From an uncultured Elusimicrobiales bacterium (GTDB taxonomy: Bacteria > Elusimicrobiota > Elusimicrobia > Elusimicrobiales > Elusimicrobiaceae), in assembly GCA_905235355.1 (NCBI GenBank), contig CAJOLM010000078.1:1-15647 (forward strand): a DNA stretch of 15,647 nucleotides. The letters are read 5' to 3'. Under the pieces are notes generated by a model. It did not search any database. It had not been told where the DNA came from and saw only the letters and a program-made list of their open reading frames with translations. Positions 6,625 to 14,180 of this stretch are shown one piece after another. Every line of letters starts with the position of its first letter. Position 1 is the stretch's first letter. A program made the translations under genes and the position numbers.

Positions 6625-7058
6625 TTACCTTCCGCCTTGCCCGACAAACAGATGCAGCTGCTTGCGCTGTAATTGAACAAACGCAGCCGCGGGCCGCGGG
6701 TTGGGGGGCGAGCGGATTTGCCAGTGAAATAACACAAACCTGCGCGGTAATTTGGTGCGCGTTTGACGGGGGAAAAGCAGTCGGTTTTGTGTCGGCGCGC
6801 GCCGTGCAGGATAGTGCTGAAATTGTAAATGTAGCCGTTGTGCCGGATTATACGCGCCGGGGCATTGGCAAGCAACTCCTTGCGCAAGTACTATCAGACC
6901 TGGCCACCCGCGGGGTCAAACGGGTGACATTAGAAGTAGCGCAAGATAATGTGCCCGCACAAAAATTATACGCCCAAGCGGGCTTTGTGCAAGCGGGTGT
7001 ACGCAAAAATTTTTATGGCCCGGGATGTGACGGGCTATTATTAGGAAAAGATTTATGA
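6621..7058 (+). CDS. rimI: Ribosomal protein S18 N-acetyltransferase RimI
   Basis: A 145-residue GNAT acetyltransferase. The acetyl-CoA site VAVVPDYTRRGIGKQLL (about 71-87) contains the RxxGxG motif, and NVPAQKLYAQAGFVQAG with the nearby KNFY is the RimI-type C-terminal signature. RimI acetylates the N-terminal alanine of ribosomal protein S18. The tsaB-rimI pairing is common in bacteria and supports RimI over a generic GNAT enzyme. It overlaps both neighbours by 4 nt (ATGA). The substrate is inferred from the family. Confidence 0.85.
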   Translation: MITFRLARQTDAAACAVIEQTQPRAAGWGASGFASEITQTCAVIWCAFDGGKAVGFVSARAVQDSAEIVNVAVVPDYTRRGIGKQLLAQVLSDLATRGVKRVTLEVAQDNVPAQKLYAQAGFVQAGVRKNFYGPGCDGLLLGKDL

Positions 7059-9142
7059 AAAAAGCGTGGACTATATTGCTTTGTTTGATTGCATGCGGAT
7101 TAGGCGCAAAAGAGCTGGCTATTTCTGAGCAGGGCAAGGCAGAGGCTGCATTGTATGTAGATTTTGTGCAGGCAGAAATGGCCTTACAGGCACAGGATCC
7201 GCAAGCGTGCAGCCATTACGAAAAACTACTGCCCCGCGCACCGGAAAGCCGTTTTATCCGGCGGCAGCTGCTGCTGTGTTACTTGCAGGCAAACGAAATA
7301 GAGTCCGCCCAAAAATATGCTGATTTCTTGGACCCGGAGAACGCCACCAGCGAAGATTTAGCCGTTTATGCCTTGTATCAGTTGCGCGTTGGTAATTTGT
7401 CACAAGCGCAAGATTACTACGAACAAGCTTTGGACAAATCGCCTGAGGACAGCCGCATTTTATACCAGTATGTAACGCTTATTAGCGTGCTGGATGTGGA
7501 CCGGGCCGCGGCTAAATTGCAGGAGCGCAAAACAGCGTACCCGGAGACATCCGCCGCGCTGGACTATTACACCGGCAATTTATACTGGCAGCGCAAACAA
7601 CCTGTCAAAGCACTGGAGTATTACAACAGTGCTACCAAAACCAATCCGCAATATGTAGAGCCGTATTTGGCACGTGCGGAAATTTATGAAAAAACAGGCA
7701 ATTTTTTCCTTATGCTGCACGAGCTGGAAGAAGTAGAAAAAATGGGGTATGAAAGTGCCGCCGTATTTTCCCACATGGGCTCTGTGTATGTAATAGTCAA
7801 AGACCATCCCCGCGCCAAAGAGTATTTCCAAAAGGCCAAAAAAGCAGACAGCGGCGATGATGCCGCCGGCTATTTTCTGGCGTTGTATGCCGAGCAAGAT
7901 AAAGATTTCGCCGCTGCTGCGCAGTATTTGCGCGAAACCAATGGCTTTGCGCAAGATGCCGGCAAGTGGATTCAAGTCAGCTTTTATCAGCAACAAATGG
8001 GGGATAGTAAAGCGGCACTAAAGACCTTGGAGCAAGCGTACAAAAAATTTGAAAATAATGTAGAAGTCGGTTATTTCTACGCGCTACTTTTGCAAGACCA
8101 AAAGCAACCGCGCAAAGCTGCGCGCGTGCTGGAAGGGGTATTGAAAACGAACCCTAAATACGAGAACGCTCGCCTGGCCTATGCGTATGCGCTGGATGCA
8201 TTGGGAAAATATTCGCAAATGGAAGAGCAACTGCGCACCCTTTTGGATCAAAATCCGAAAAATGCAGCTGCGTATAATTTGCTGGGCTTTAGTTTAGCAG
8301 ACCGCAATATCCGCTTAGATGAGGCACAGGAACTGCTCAGCAAGGCCCTGTCCTTAAGTCCGTCAGACCGCGCCTTTATGGATTCTATGGCGTGGGTTTA
8401 TTACCGTCAGGGAAAGTACCAGCAGGCGCTTGATTTGCTTAAGCAAATAGACGAGTCTTTTATCGCGCAAAATACGGAAGTAGCTTATCATTTAGGCTCG
8501 GTGTATTATGCGCTGGGAAACACGGAGCAAGCGCGCGCATATTTGACGCAAGCGGCGGATATCAAAGAGGCTGCTAAACTACTCAAACGGCTGCCGCCCG
8601 CGGCGAAATATAATACAAATATGATTTATAAAGTGGTTAAATACGGGGACCCGATTCTCCGCCAAAAATTAAAACCAACGGATTTTAAGACATTGCAGCC
8701 GCTGCTGCCCACGCTGCTAAAAGATATGGAAGAAACGTGTCTGTCCGTGCATGGGGTGGGGCTGGCGGCCAATCAAATCGGGCTGCCGTACCGCATGGCA
8801 CTTATTTTAATTCCGCAATCTGACAAAAAAGATGCTCCACTCAAACGCTATGTCATTATCAATCCGGAATTTACGGACAAACAAGGCGAAGTGGTGGAAG
8901 AAGAGGGCTGCCTGTCTTTGCCCGGGTTGTGGGTGGAAGTGCCGCGCGCTGCCGAAGTGACGCTGGAATATACCAATGAAAAAGGGGAGCGCGTCCGCAC
9001 GCATGCCACCGGGCTACTGGCCAAGGCGTTTCAGCATGAAATGGACCATTTGGAAGGTCACCTATTTATTGACCACGCGCGGCCGGATTTAAAGCCCACT
9101 ATCAAAAAAGCGCTTAAAAAATTAAAACCCACCTGGGATTAA
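7055..9142 (+). CDS. Secreted TPR protein read in frame into peptide deformylase
   Basis: A single 695-residue frame with two unlike halves. Residues 1-18 are a signal peptide (MKKAWTILLCLIAC); LIAC could be a lipobox with Cys14, or cleavage could follow GLGA. Residues of about 25-510 are helical tetratricopeptide repeats, for example NLYWQRKQPVKALEYY and MAWVYYRQGKYQQALDLL, which usually mediate protein contacts in the periplasm. From residue 523 a complete deformylase follows (described separately). The signal peptide would export the enzyme away from ribosomes, so the fusion is biologically odd. Both other frames close at the junction (TAA 8611-8613, TGA 8622-8624 within ATGA). Loss of an ancestral TPR stop through an indel or sequencing error is therefore plausible. 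Overlaps rimI by 4 nt. Confidence 0.8.
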   Translation: MKKAWTILLCLIACGLGAKELAISEQGKAEAALYVDFVQAEMALQAQDPQACSHYEKLLPRAPESRFIRRQLLLCYLQANEIESAQKYADFLDPENATSEDLAVYALYQLRVGNLSQAQDYYEQALDKSPEDSRILYQYVTLISVLDVDRAAAKLQERKTAYPETSAALDYYTGNLYWQRKQPVKALEYYNSATKTNPQYVEPYLARAEIYEKTGNFFLMLHELEEVEKMGYESAAVFSHMGSVYVIVKDHPRAKEYFQKAKKADSGDDAAGYFLALYAEQDKDFAAAAQYLRETNGFAQDAGKWIQVSFYQQQMGDSKAALKTLEQAYKKFENNVEVGYFYALLLQDQKQPRKAARVLEGVLKTNPKYENARLAYAYALDALGKYSQMEEQLRTLLDQNPKNAAAYNLLGFSLADRNIRLDEAQELLSKALSLSPSDRAFMDSMAWVYYRQGKYQQALDLLKQIDESFIAQNTEVAYHLGSVYYALGNTEQARAYLTQAADIKEAAKLLKRLPPAAKYNTNMIYKVVKYGDPILRQKLKPTDFKTLQPLLPTLLKDMEETCLSVHGVGLAANQIGLPYRMALILIPQSDKKDAPLKRYVIINPEFTDKQGEVVEEEGCLSLPGLWVEVPRAAEVTLEYTNEKGERVRTHATGLLAKAFQHEMDHLEGHLFIDHARPDLKPTIKKALKKLKPTWD
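8609..8614 (+). promoter_or_regulatory. -10-like box before internal deformylase start
   Basis: A perfect TATAAT lies exactly 6 nt before ATG 8621, the same spacing as at the radical SAM gene. No -35 box, extended TGn or Shine-Dalgarno sequence is evident. It could drive a leaderless deformylase mRNA, but chance occurrence inside coding sequence cannot be excluded. Confidence 0.35.
8621..9142 (+). CDS. def: Peptide deformylase (internal start within the TPR frame)
   Basis: From ATG 8621 the frame encodes 173 residues, the normal length of a peptide deformylase, which removes the formyl group from nascent N-terminal methionine in the cytoplasm. All three motifs are intact: GVGLAANQ (45-52), EEGCLSLP (94-101) with metal ligand Cys97, and QHEMDH (138-143) with ligands His139 and His143 and catalytic Glu140. 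The typical deformylase start (MIYKVVKYGDPILR) begins here, so I expect the working enzyme to be made from this codon rather than as part of the exported TPR fusion. The signals are the ATGA coupling motif and a TATAAT 6 nt upstream. fmt, its partner in the formyl cycle, is on the opposite strand at 13168-14124. Confidence 0.82.
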   Translation: MIYKVVKYGDPILRQKLKPTDFKTLQPLLPTLLKDMEETCLSVHGVGLAANQIGLPYRMALILIPQSDKKDAPLKRYVIINPEFTDKQGEVVEEEGCLSLPGLWVEVPRAAEVTLEYTNEKGERVRTHATGLLAKAFQHEMDHLEGHLFIDHARPDLKPTIKKALKKLKPTWD

Positions 9143-9157
9143 TGGATATGTTTTTTG

Positions 9158-9187
9158 AAACCTCTGCTTAAGGCAGAGGTTTTTTAT
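9158..9187 (+). terminator. Intrinsic terminator of the tsa-def string
   Basis: AAACCTCTGC (9158-9167) pairs perfectly with GCAGAGGTTT (9173-9182) around a 5-nt loop and runs into a T-tract (9180-9185). It separates the housekeeping string from the pilin gene. Confidence 0.92.
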
Positions 9188-9212
9188 TGTTTTCTCGTCG
9201 TAAAAATAGGGC

Positions 9213-9240
9213 TTGACTTGTTTTTTTTTTTTGATACAAT
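9213..9240 (+). promoter_or_regulatory. Pilin promoter with 12-T homopolymer spacer
   Basis: The -35 box is TTGACT (9213-9218), the spacer is 16 bp and the -10 box is TACAAT (9235-9240). The spacer contains 12 consecutive T (9221-9232). Slippage in such a tract would change the spacing around the 17-bp optimum, so the promoter may be phase variable. AGGAGG at 9263-9268 and ATG 9276 follow at good distances. Confidence 0.75.
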
Positions 9241-9275
9241 TTTGCTATATTGAAATTAAAACAGGAGGACGTACT

Positions 9276-9731
9276 ATGAAAAATCGTGCATTTACGCTTA
9301 TTGAACTATTAGTCGTCGTACTTATTATCGGCATACTGGCTGCCGTCGCACTGCCGCAATATGAAAAGGCAGTAGAGAAAGCACGTATGACAGAGGCTAT
9401 TATGGCTGTAGAGAAGATATCCCAGGCTCAGCAGATATATAAAATGGCTAATGGTACGTATACAAGAAATATTGAAGAATTAGATACCGGGTATGTAGGA
9501 GAGGGTGTAAAATATTGTGGAACGATAAATGGTATTGCAACCTCAAACTTTCACTTAATGGCCAGCAATTGTGAAGGAGAACAGTCTGATATTGCCTTAG
9601 TGGCTAAATATAAATCGGGTATTGTGTACAGTTTAGCAATTAATACCAGCGGCCAAAGAATATGCCATGCTTATACGAGTGTATCAAATTATGAGAAACA
9701 ACTATGCCAAGCTTGGGCTGCCGGAAAATAA
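9276..9731 (+). CDS. Type IV pilin-like protein (type II secretion/competence pseudopilin possible)
   Basis: A 151-residue prepilin. A short basic leader (MKNRA) precedes FTLIELLVVVLIIGILAAVA, the methylated, hydrophobic N-terminal helix of type IV pilins, with Glu at +5. Prepilin peptidase would cut between Ala5 and Phe6; Ala at -1 replaces the usual Gly. The helix continues into a globular domain with four cysteines, probably two disulfides. The start is ATG 9276 because AGGAGG lies 7 nt upstream; the in-frame TTG at 9213 falls in the promoter. It is a single gene between two terminators. Whether it is the major pilin or one of several minor pilins cannot be decided from this window. Confidence 0.9.
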   Translation: MKNRAFTLIELLVVVLIIGILAAVALPQYEKAVEKARMTEAIMAVEKISQAQQIYKMANGTYTRNIEELDTGYVGEGVKYCGTINGIATSNFHLMASNCEGEQSDIALVAKYKSGIVYSLAINTSGQRICHAYTSVSNYEKQLCQAWAAGK

Positions 9732-9732
9732 T

Positions 9733-9763
9733 AAACCCTCTGTCTTATGTAACAGAGGGTTTT
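9733..9763. terminator. Bidirectional-type terminator between pilin and rplS
   Basis: AAACCCTCTGT (9733-9743) pairs with ACAGAGGGTTT (9752-9762) around an 8-nt loop, with a short T-run on the plus side. It lies between two converging genes and could serve both. The minus-strand U-tract is weaker. Confidence 0.8.
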
Positions 9764-9790
9764 AAATCAGAGGAAATAAACAGATAACTG

Positions 9791-10189
9791 TTATTTGGCC
9801 TCGGCCGCGGCTTGGGCGGCGGGAGCAGCTTGTTCAGTTTCTTCGGTTGTGTTCTTTTTGACTTCCTGCAAGCGGGCTGCTTTGCCGGACAGTTTCTTTA
9901 AGTAGTTCAGTTTGGCGCGGCGCACTTTACCGTGTTTCAATACTTCAATGCTTTCCACGCGGGGGGAGTGAATCGGGAAAATTCTTTCCACACCCACACC
10001 AAAGGAGATTTTGCGCACGGTGAAGGTTTCACCAATGCCGCTGCCTTTGCGGGCGATAACAACGCCGTCAAACGCTTGCACGCGTTCGTTTTCGCCTTCT
10101 ACTACTTTTACTTTGACGCGTACCGTGTCGCCGGATTGAAAGGACGGTACGTTGGTTTTAAGATTGTGTTTAATTTGGTTAATGTTCAT
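9791..10189 (-). CDS. rplS: 50S ribosomal protein L19
   Basis: A 132-residue L19, which sits at the subunit interface of the 50S particle. The core is canonical: FQSGDTVRVKVKVVEG, RVQAFDGVVIARKG, then GVGVERIFPIHSPRVESIEV and RRAKLNYL. The last 20 residues or so are an Ala/Glu-rich tail beyond the usual 115-residue length. It is last in the S16 - KH - TrmD - L19 operon, 22 nt after trmD, with GGAGG before its ATG. Confidence 0.97.
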   Translation of the reverse strand: MNINQIKHNLKTNVPSFQSGDTVRVKVKVVEGENERVQAFDGVVIARKGSGIGETFTVRKISFGVGVERIFPIHSPRVESIEVLKHGKVRRAKLNYLKKLSGKAARLQEVKKNTTEETEQAAPAAQAAAEAK

Positions 10190-10211
10190 AACTTTTACTT
10201 CCTCCGAAAAA

Positions 10212-10958
10212 TCATTTCGTTTTTTTCTTGGGTGATTTTTTAGTCACCTTTTTTGTTTCTTTTTTCGTTGCGGCCTTTTTTGCCTGAGAGGTTTTTAGCA
10301 AATCGGGTCTATATTTTTTTGTTAACTTCAGCGCTTGCTCCCGTTTCCAGTTTTCCATTTCTTTATGGTGGCCGCTTAACAGTATTTGCGGTACTTTTTT
10401 ACCCCGCCATACTTCGGGACGGGTATATTGCGGCGCCTCTAATAGTCCTTCTTCAAAGGACTCTGAAACGGTTACATCACTTTTTTTGAAAGTGCCAGGC
10501 AAAAGCCGGGTGATTGAGTCTATCATCACAGCTGCTGCCAATTCTCCGCCGGTTAAAATGAAATCTCCCAGCGACACTTCCAGGTCCATCTCGGGATACA
10601 CACGCTCGTCTATCCCCTCATAATGCCCGCAAACGAAAATCAGGTGTTTTTTCTTGGCTAATTTTTTAGCCAACGTCTGCGAGAACGTCTGTCCGCGCGG
10701 ACTGGTCAAAATCACCAACGAATTTTTCTTGCGCAGCTTCTTAATCGCTCTATACAGCGGCTCTGCTTTCATCAGCATCCCTGGGCCGCCGCCGTAGGGT
10801 CTGTCGTCTAACGTGTGGTGCTTATCGTCGGTAAAATCCCGCGGGTTGGTAAACCCCAATTTCAGCACCTTGGCTTTTTGCGCTCTGCCGATAATGCTTT
10901 GTCCTAAGGGCGCGGACAGCATTTCGGGAAACGCTGTGACGACATCTACTTTGAGCAT
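10212..10958 (-). CDS. trmD: tRNA (guanine37-N1)-methyltransferase TrmD
   Basis: A 248-residue SPOUT-class methyltransferase that puts the N1-methyl group on G37 of tRNAs with a G36-containing anticodon, preventing +1 frameshifts. Signatures are YGGGPGMLM (55-63), GHYEGIDERV (111-120) and LGDFILTGGELAA (130-142), which form the knotted S-adenosylmethionine site, and a C-terminal HHKEMENWKREQAL. The enzyme core ends near residue 220. A lysine-rich tail of about 28 residues follows and is not part of the usual fold. Its start shares one base with the khpA stop (TAATG). Confidence 0.97.
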   Translation of the reverse strand: MLKVDVVTAFPEMLSAPLGQSIIGRAQKAKVLKLGFTNPRDFTDDKHHTLDDRPYGGGPGMLMKAEPLYRAIKKLRKKNSLVILTSPRGQTFSQTLAKKLAKKKHLIFVCGHYEGIDERVYPEMDLEVSLGDFILTGGELAAAVMIDSITRLLPGTFKKSDVTVSESFEEGLLEAPQYTRPEVWRGKKVPQILLSGHHKEMENWKREQALKLTKKYRPDLLKTSQAKKAATKKETKKVTKKSPKKKTK

Positions 10959-11188
10959 TAGTCTTCCAGCTTTAATGTGACTTTTACATCTTTTTTGGCC
11001 GCCGCGGCGCTGAGCACCGTGCGCACGGCCTTAATAATGCAGCCGTCTTTCCCGATGACCTTGCCTTTGTCTTCTGCAGACACGCGGGTCGTCAGGTAAA
11101 TTTTGTTATTCTCAACTTTTTCTTCTACCACCACATTGTCCGGGTTAGCGGAGAGGGATTTGAGAAGGATAGTGGCTAACTCTTTCAT
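10958..11188 (-). CDS. khpA: KH-domain RNA-binding protein KhpA
   Basis: A 76-residue single KH domain, with the RNA-binding loop GKVIGKDG at residues 42-49. The family (also called YlqC) binds RNA and in some bacteria forms a dimer with KhpB/Jag. The position between rpsP and trmD is typical. It begins 5 nt after the rpsP stop without a clear Shine-Dalgarno sequence, suggesting translational coupling to S16. Confidence 0.93.
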   Translation of the reverse strand: MKELATILLKSLSANPDNVVVEEKVENNKIYLTTRVSAEDKGKVIGKDGCIIKAVRTVLSAAAAKKDVKVTLKLED

Positions 11189-11193
11189 AACAA

Positions 11194-11448
11194 TTATTTC
11201 GCAGCAGCTTCGGCCTTTTTGATCAGGCTGGCTACCGTTTCAGACGGTTTAGCACCATTTTTAATCCAATGTTGCACGCGGGTTAAATCCAGTTTAACTT
11301 GCTCTGCAGCATTTTTATTGGTCGGATGATAAATACCGAGTACTTCTTTCGCTTCAGAACCGACGGCGGTTTTCTTTTCAATCGCTACGACTCTGTATTG
11401 CGCTTGGGCTTTTTTGCCCACTCTTTGTAATCTAATGACGACTGCCAT
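11194..11448 (-). CDS. rpsP: 30S ribosomal protein S16
   Basis: An 84-residue S16, an assembly protein of the 30S subunit. The diagnostic N-terminus VVIRLQRVGKKAQAQYRVVA and the following LGIYHPTNK are present. AAGGAGA precedes the ATG. Just before that site a small GCCC-TTCG-GGGC tetraloop hairpin (11468-11479) lies in the 36-nt gap after rpe. It may affect access to the ribosome site or be incidental. Confidence 0.97.
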   Translation of the reverse strand: MAVVIRLQRVGKKAQAQYRVVAIEKKTAVGSEAKEVLGIYHPTNKNAAEQVKLDLTRVQHWIKNGAKPSETVASLIKKAEAAAK

Positions 11449-11484
11449 TTTACTTCTCCTTATATTCGCCCCGAAGGGCTGTAA

Positions 11485-12180
11485 TTAAATCTGTGCGGCG
11501 CGCTGGGCTGCCTGGCGGATATCGGCTAAAGCCTGCGCCGGATTGTCCGCGGCAAAAATAGCATTACCCGCTACAAACACATCTGCGCCCGCTTGCGCAG
11601 CCTGGGCAGCGGTTTGTGCATTAATGCCGCCGTCCACTTCTACATAAACCGGGCGTCCGCTTTTGTGAATCAGCTGCCATACGGTACTGATTTGCGCCGG
11701 GCTGCCGGGCAGAAAACCTTGCCCGCCAAAGCCGGGCTGCACGGTCATGACCAACACCAAATCCAGCAGCGGCAAAAACGGCTCAACCGCTTGCGGGTCT
11801 GTGTCGGGCTTAATGGATAATCCCGTTTTGACGCCTAATTCTTTAATCTTTAAAAGAGCTTCTTTGGCATTTTCGGCTTCTATGTGAACGGTTAATAAAT
11901 CCGCTCCTGCCTTGGCAAATGCCTCAATAAATTTGACCGGTTCTTGCACCATTAGGTGCACGTCCAGCGGTAATTGTGCGCGGCCTTTTAAACTTTTTAC
12001 GGTCGCCGGGCCAAAACTTAAATTGGGGACGAAATGTCCGTCCATGACATCTATATGCAGCCAATCGGCCCCTGCTTGGCGCACTTGGTCCACTTGGTTT
12101 CCGAGTTGCCATAAGTCGGCCGACAAAATGGAAGGCGCAATCTTTATTTTACCATTTCCGGGGGCCGTTTGGGAACTCAT
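11485..12180 (-). CDS. rpe: Ribulose-phosphate 3-epimerase
   Basis: A 231-residue TIM-barrel enzyme interconverting D-ribulose 5-phosphate and D-xylulose 5-phosphate in the pentose phosphate pathway. The metal ligands are all present: His42 and Asp44 in HIDVMDGHFVPN, His75 in DVHLM and Asp183 in VEVDGGI. IAPSILSADL and VQPGFGGQ, the phosphate-binding loop, are canonical. The first ten residues are an extra, glycine/serine-rich lead before the first strand. It overlaps the PASTA gene by 4 nt (ATGA). Confidence 0.96.
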   Translation of the reverse strand: MSSQTAPGNGKIKIAPSILSADLWQLGNQVDQVRQAGADWLHIDVMDGHFVPNLSFGPATVKSLKGRAQLPLDVHLMVQEPVKFIEAFAKAGADLLTVHIEAENAKEALLKIKELGVKTGLSIKPDTDPQAVEPFLPLLDLVLVMTVQPGFGGQGFLPGSPAQISTVWQLIHKSGRPVYVEVDGGINAQTAAQAAQAGADVFVAGNAIFAADNPAQALADIRQAAQRAAQI

Positions 12181-13178
12181 TGTATTTCGCGCTCCCGTAC
12201 CAAGATGCCGTCCGATAAAATACGGAAGGTGGCCTTGCCACTGTAGGGCACTTCTAAATCAATCTTGCTGCCGGGCTGTTTACTCTCGTTAATCACTTCG
12301 CGCTCGCCGTTGGCATCTTCCATGACTACGCGGATGCGCATGGCTTTTTTGCCTTGCGGCAATTCATAGTGCAAGTGATACGTCTTTTCATCATCCGAAG
12401 CCGGGCGGCGGCTGACGGTTACTTCTAAATTGGAATTGGGTGCAATTTCGCTATCCGCGCCCGGGCGTTGGGCGGCAATGGTGCCATACGGGAAAGGCGA
12501 GGTAGCATCTTCTTTGACAATCAAATTGATGTTTTGCGTGCTGGCCCACAGAGTAGCTTCGGCCAATTTTTTATTATGGAAATCCGGCACCAAAATCACG
12601 CTGGCAGGAGGCTCGCCATCAGACAAAGTAATGACGACCTTGTCCCCACGGGTAAGCATACTGTCTGCTGCGGGTTTTTGGGAAATGATTTGTCCTTTTT
12701 CCATAGTTAAGGAATAGGCATGTTCTACTTTTTCTACTTGCAACCCAGCCTGGCGGATAGCCAGTTGTGCGGCGCGCAAATCCAGCCCGGTGACAGACGG
12801 CACAAAGACCATTTCATCACCTTGGCTAATCCACACGCGGATCACGCGACCTTCGCGCACGGTGCTACCGGCAGACGGAATTTGACGCAGTACAGAGCCG
12901 GGAGCTACGCCTTCGGCAAATTCTACTCCGGCTTGTTTCAGGGCCAGGTTAACAGTGGCTAATGCATTTAAAGCGGTGGTGACTGGTTTTTTGGTAATAT
13001 CGGGTACTTGCACTTCTTTGCGGGTATGTACTAGAGCACCCATGACCCAGTCAATGGATACAAAAATCAAAGCAGCAAAAAACACCAGCACCAGTAGTGC
13101 TACTACCCATTTGCGGCGGGAGGAGCGGTTTTTCTTGCCGATAAATTCTTCAAAGCTATTGTCTGTTTCAGTTGCCAT
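12177..13178 (-). CDS. Membrane-anchored PASTA-repeat protein
   Basis: A 333-residue protein with a short charged cytoplasmic part (1-24), one membrane segment (about 24-46) and three extracytoplasmic PASTA domains (about 55-119, 122-187, 193-256), each opening with a V-P-x-(L/V/F) strand: EVQVPDIT, VFVPSVTG, ILVPDFHN. A C-terminal region (260-333) of beta-type sequence is unrecognised. PASTA domains bind peptidoglycan fragments or beta-lactam-like ligands and normally belong to Ser/Thr kinases (PknB/StkP) or penicillin-binding proteins. Here there is no kinase or transpeptidase domain. I chose ATG 13178 rather than 13226 because the longer form overlaps fmt by 59 nt. From 13178 the overlap is 11 nt, with GGGGTG upstream. 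Confidence 0.85.
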   Translation of the reverse strand: MATETDNSFEEFIGKKNRSSRRKWVVALLVLVFFAALIFVSIDWVMGALVHTRKEVQVPDITKKPVTTALNALATVNLALKQAGVEFAEGVAPGSVLRQIPSAGSTVREGRVIRVWISQGDEMVFVPSVTGLDLRAAQLAIRQAGLQVEKVEHAYSLTMEKGQIISQKPAADSMLTRGDKVVITLSDGEPPASVILVPDFHNKKLAEATLWASTQNINLIVKEDATSPFPYGTIAAQRPGADSEIAPNSNLEVTVSRRPASDDEKTYHLHYELPQGKKAMRIRVVMEDANGEREVINESKQPGSKIDLEVPYSGKATFRILSDGILVREREIQ

Positions 13179-14124
13179 ACAACACAAACACCCCGTCTGC
13201 AGGTTTAATACCGTGTCCGTTGGCAAAGGCCGCGGCGGACATAGGCTTTTTTCCGGCAGGGTGTACCTCGTTAATCCAGATACTTCCTTGCATACATTTT
13301 ACTAAAATTCCGCGCTGGCTTTCAACGGCCAGCACCACACCGGGTTGGGCGGGGGTGTCTTGGGCCAGTGTGGTGCGCAAAATTTGCAGTGGCTCGGTTT
13401 TGCCGTGTAGCGCAATGAAGGTGCGCGCTTTGGGGCCACAAGCAAGCCCGCGTACTTTATGATGAATTTGCTCCGCGGTCATGGTTTGAAAATTAAGCAC
13501 CGCTTCTTCTTTGCTGATTTGCGGCGCGAGGGTCGGCTCACCTACTTGCGGGGTTTTGACAAGATGTCCAGCGGCAATTTCTTGCAGGGTTTCGCGCAAA
13601 GCATCTAGCCCCAGCGGAACGAGTTTGGCAAATAAAGTTTCGGCATTATCTGCCGGGTCCACCGGGATAGATTTTTGCAAAAACAGCGGGCCGTCATCCA
13701 GCCCCGGCTCAATCCAAAACACGCTGACACCGGTTGTCTGAAAATTTTGAAATAAACTATGCTGCACGGGGGCTGCACCGCGTAGTAGCGGCAGCAAGGA
13801 AAAATGCACATTAATAATGCCCAGTTTCGGCAGTGCTAAAAAGTTCGGGCGGAAAATTTTACCAAACGCCACGGCGACGCCCAAATCAAAAGGGATTTGC
13901 TGCACGTCGTCCAAAATATCTTTCATTTTCTCCGGAGAGAGCACAGGCAGTCCCAGTTCCAGCGCGCGCTGTTTGACGGGGCAAGGCGTGATGACCATAC
14001 CGCGTCCGCGTGGCTTGTCGGCCTGTGTGACCACCAATTGTACGTCGGTCAGCTCATGCAGAAACTCTAAATACGGCACGGATAGTTCCGGCGTACCGAA
14101 GAAAATTGTTTTTAGTTTGGACAT
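13168..14124 (-). CDS. fmt: Methionyl-tRNA formyltransferase
   Basis: A 318-residue enzyme that formylates initiator Met-tRNA using 10-formyltetrahydrofolate. FFGTPELSVPYLEFL, QADKPRGRGM and INVHFSLLPLLRGAAPVQ are typical. The catalytic set Asn105, His107 and Asp143 (in GLDDG, usually GLDTG) is intact. The C-terminal tRNA-binding domain is complete. It is first of the minus-strand string. There is no Shine-Dalgarno sequence; TAAAAT (14131-14136) lies exactly 6 nt before the ATG, suggesting a leaderless message. It forms a functional pair with the deformylase encoded at 8621-9142. Confidence 0.96.
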   Translation of the reverse strand: MSKLKTIFFGTPELSVPYLEFLHELTDVQLVVTQADKPRGRGMVITPCPVKQRALELGLPVLSPEKMKDILDDVQQIPFDLGVAVAFGKIFRPNFLALPKLGIINVHFSLLPLLRGAAPVQHSLFQNFQTTGVSVFWIEPGLDDGPLFLQKSIPVDPADNAETLFAKLVPLGLDALRETLQEIAAGHLVKTPQVGEPTLAPQISKEEAVLNFQTMTAEQIHHKVRGLACGPKARTFIALHGKTEPLQILRTTLAQDTPAQPGVVLAVESQRGILVKCMQGSIWINEVHPAGKKPMSAAAFANGHGIKPADGVFVLYGN

Positions 14125-14130
14125 ATCTAT

Positions 14131-14136
14131 ATTTTA
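14131..14136 (-). promoter_or_regulatory. -10-like box of fmt
   Basis: Read on the minus strand, TAAAAT stands 6 nt before the fmt start codon, matching the spacing at 4370 and 8609. No clear -35 box is seen. It would give a leaderless transcript. Confidence 0.4.
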
Positions 14137-14180
14137 CTAAATATGGAAGAATTATTTGATATACTAATACCGTGAAACTC

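Noticed and set aside
13179..13226. Upstream start of the PASTA gene at 13226
   Set aside because: It adds 16 unlikely residues (cysteine-rich, no ribosome site) and deepens the overlap with fmt from 11 to 59 nt.
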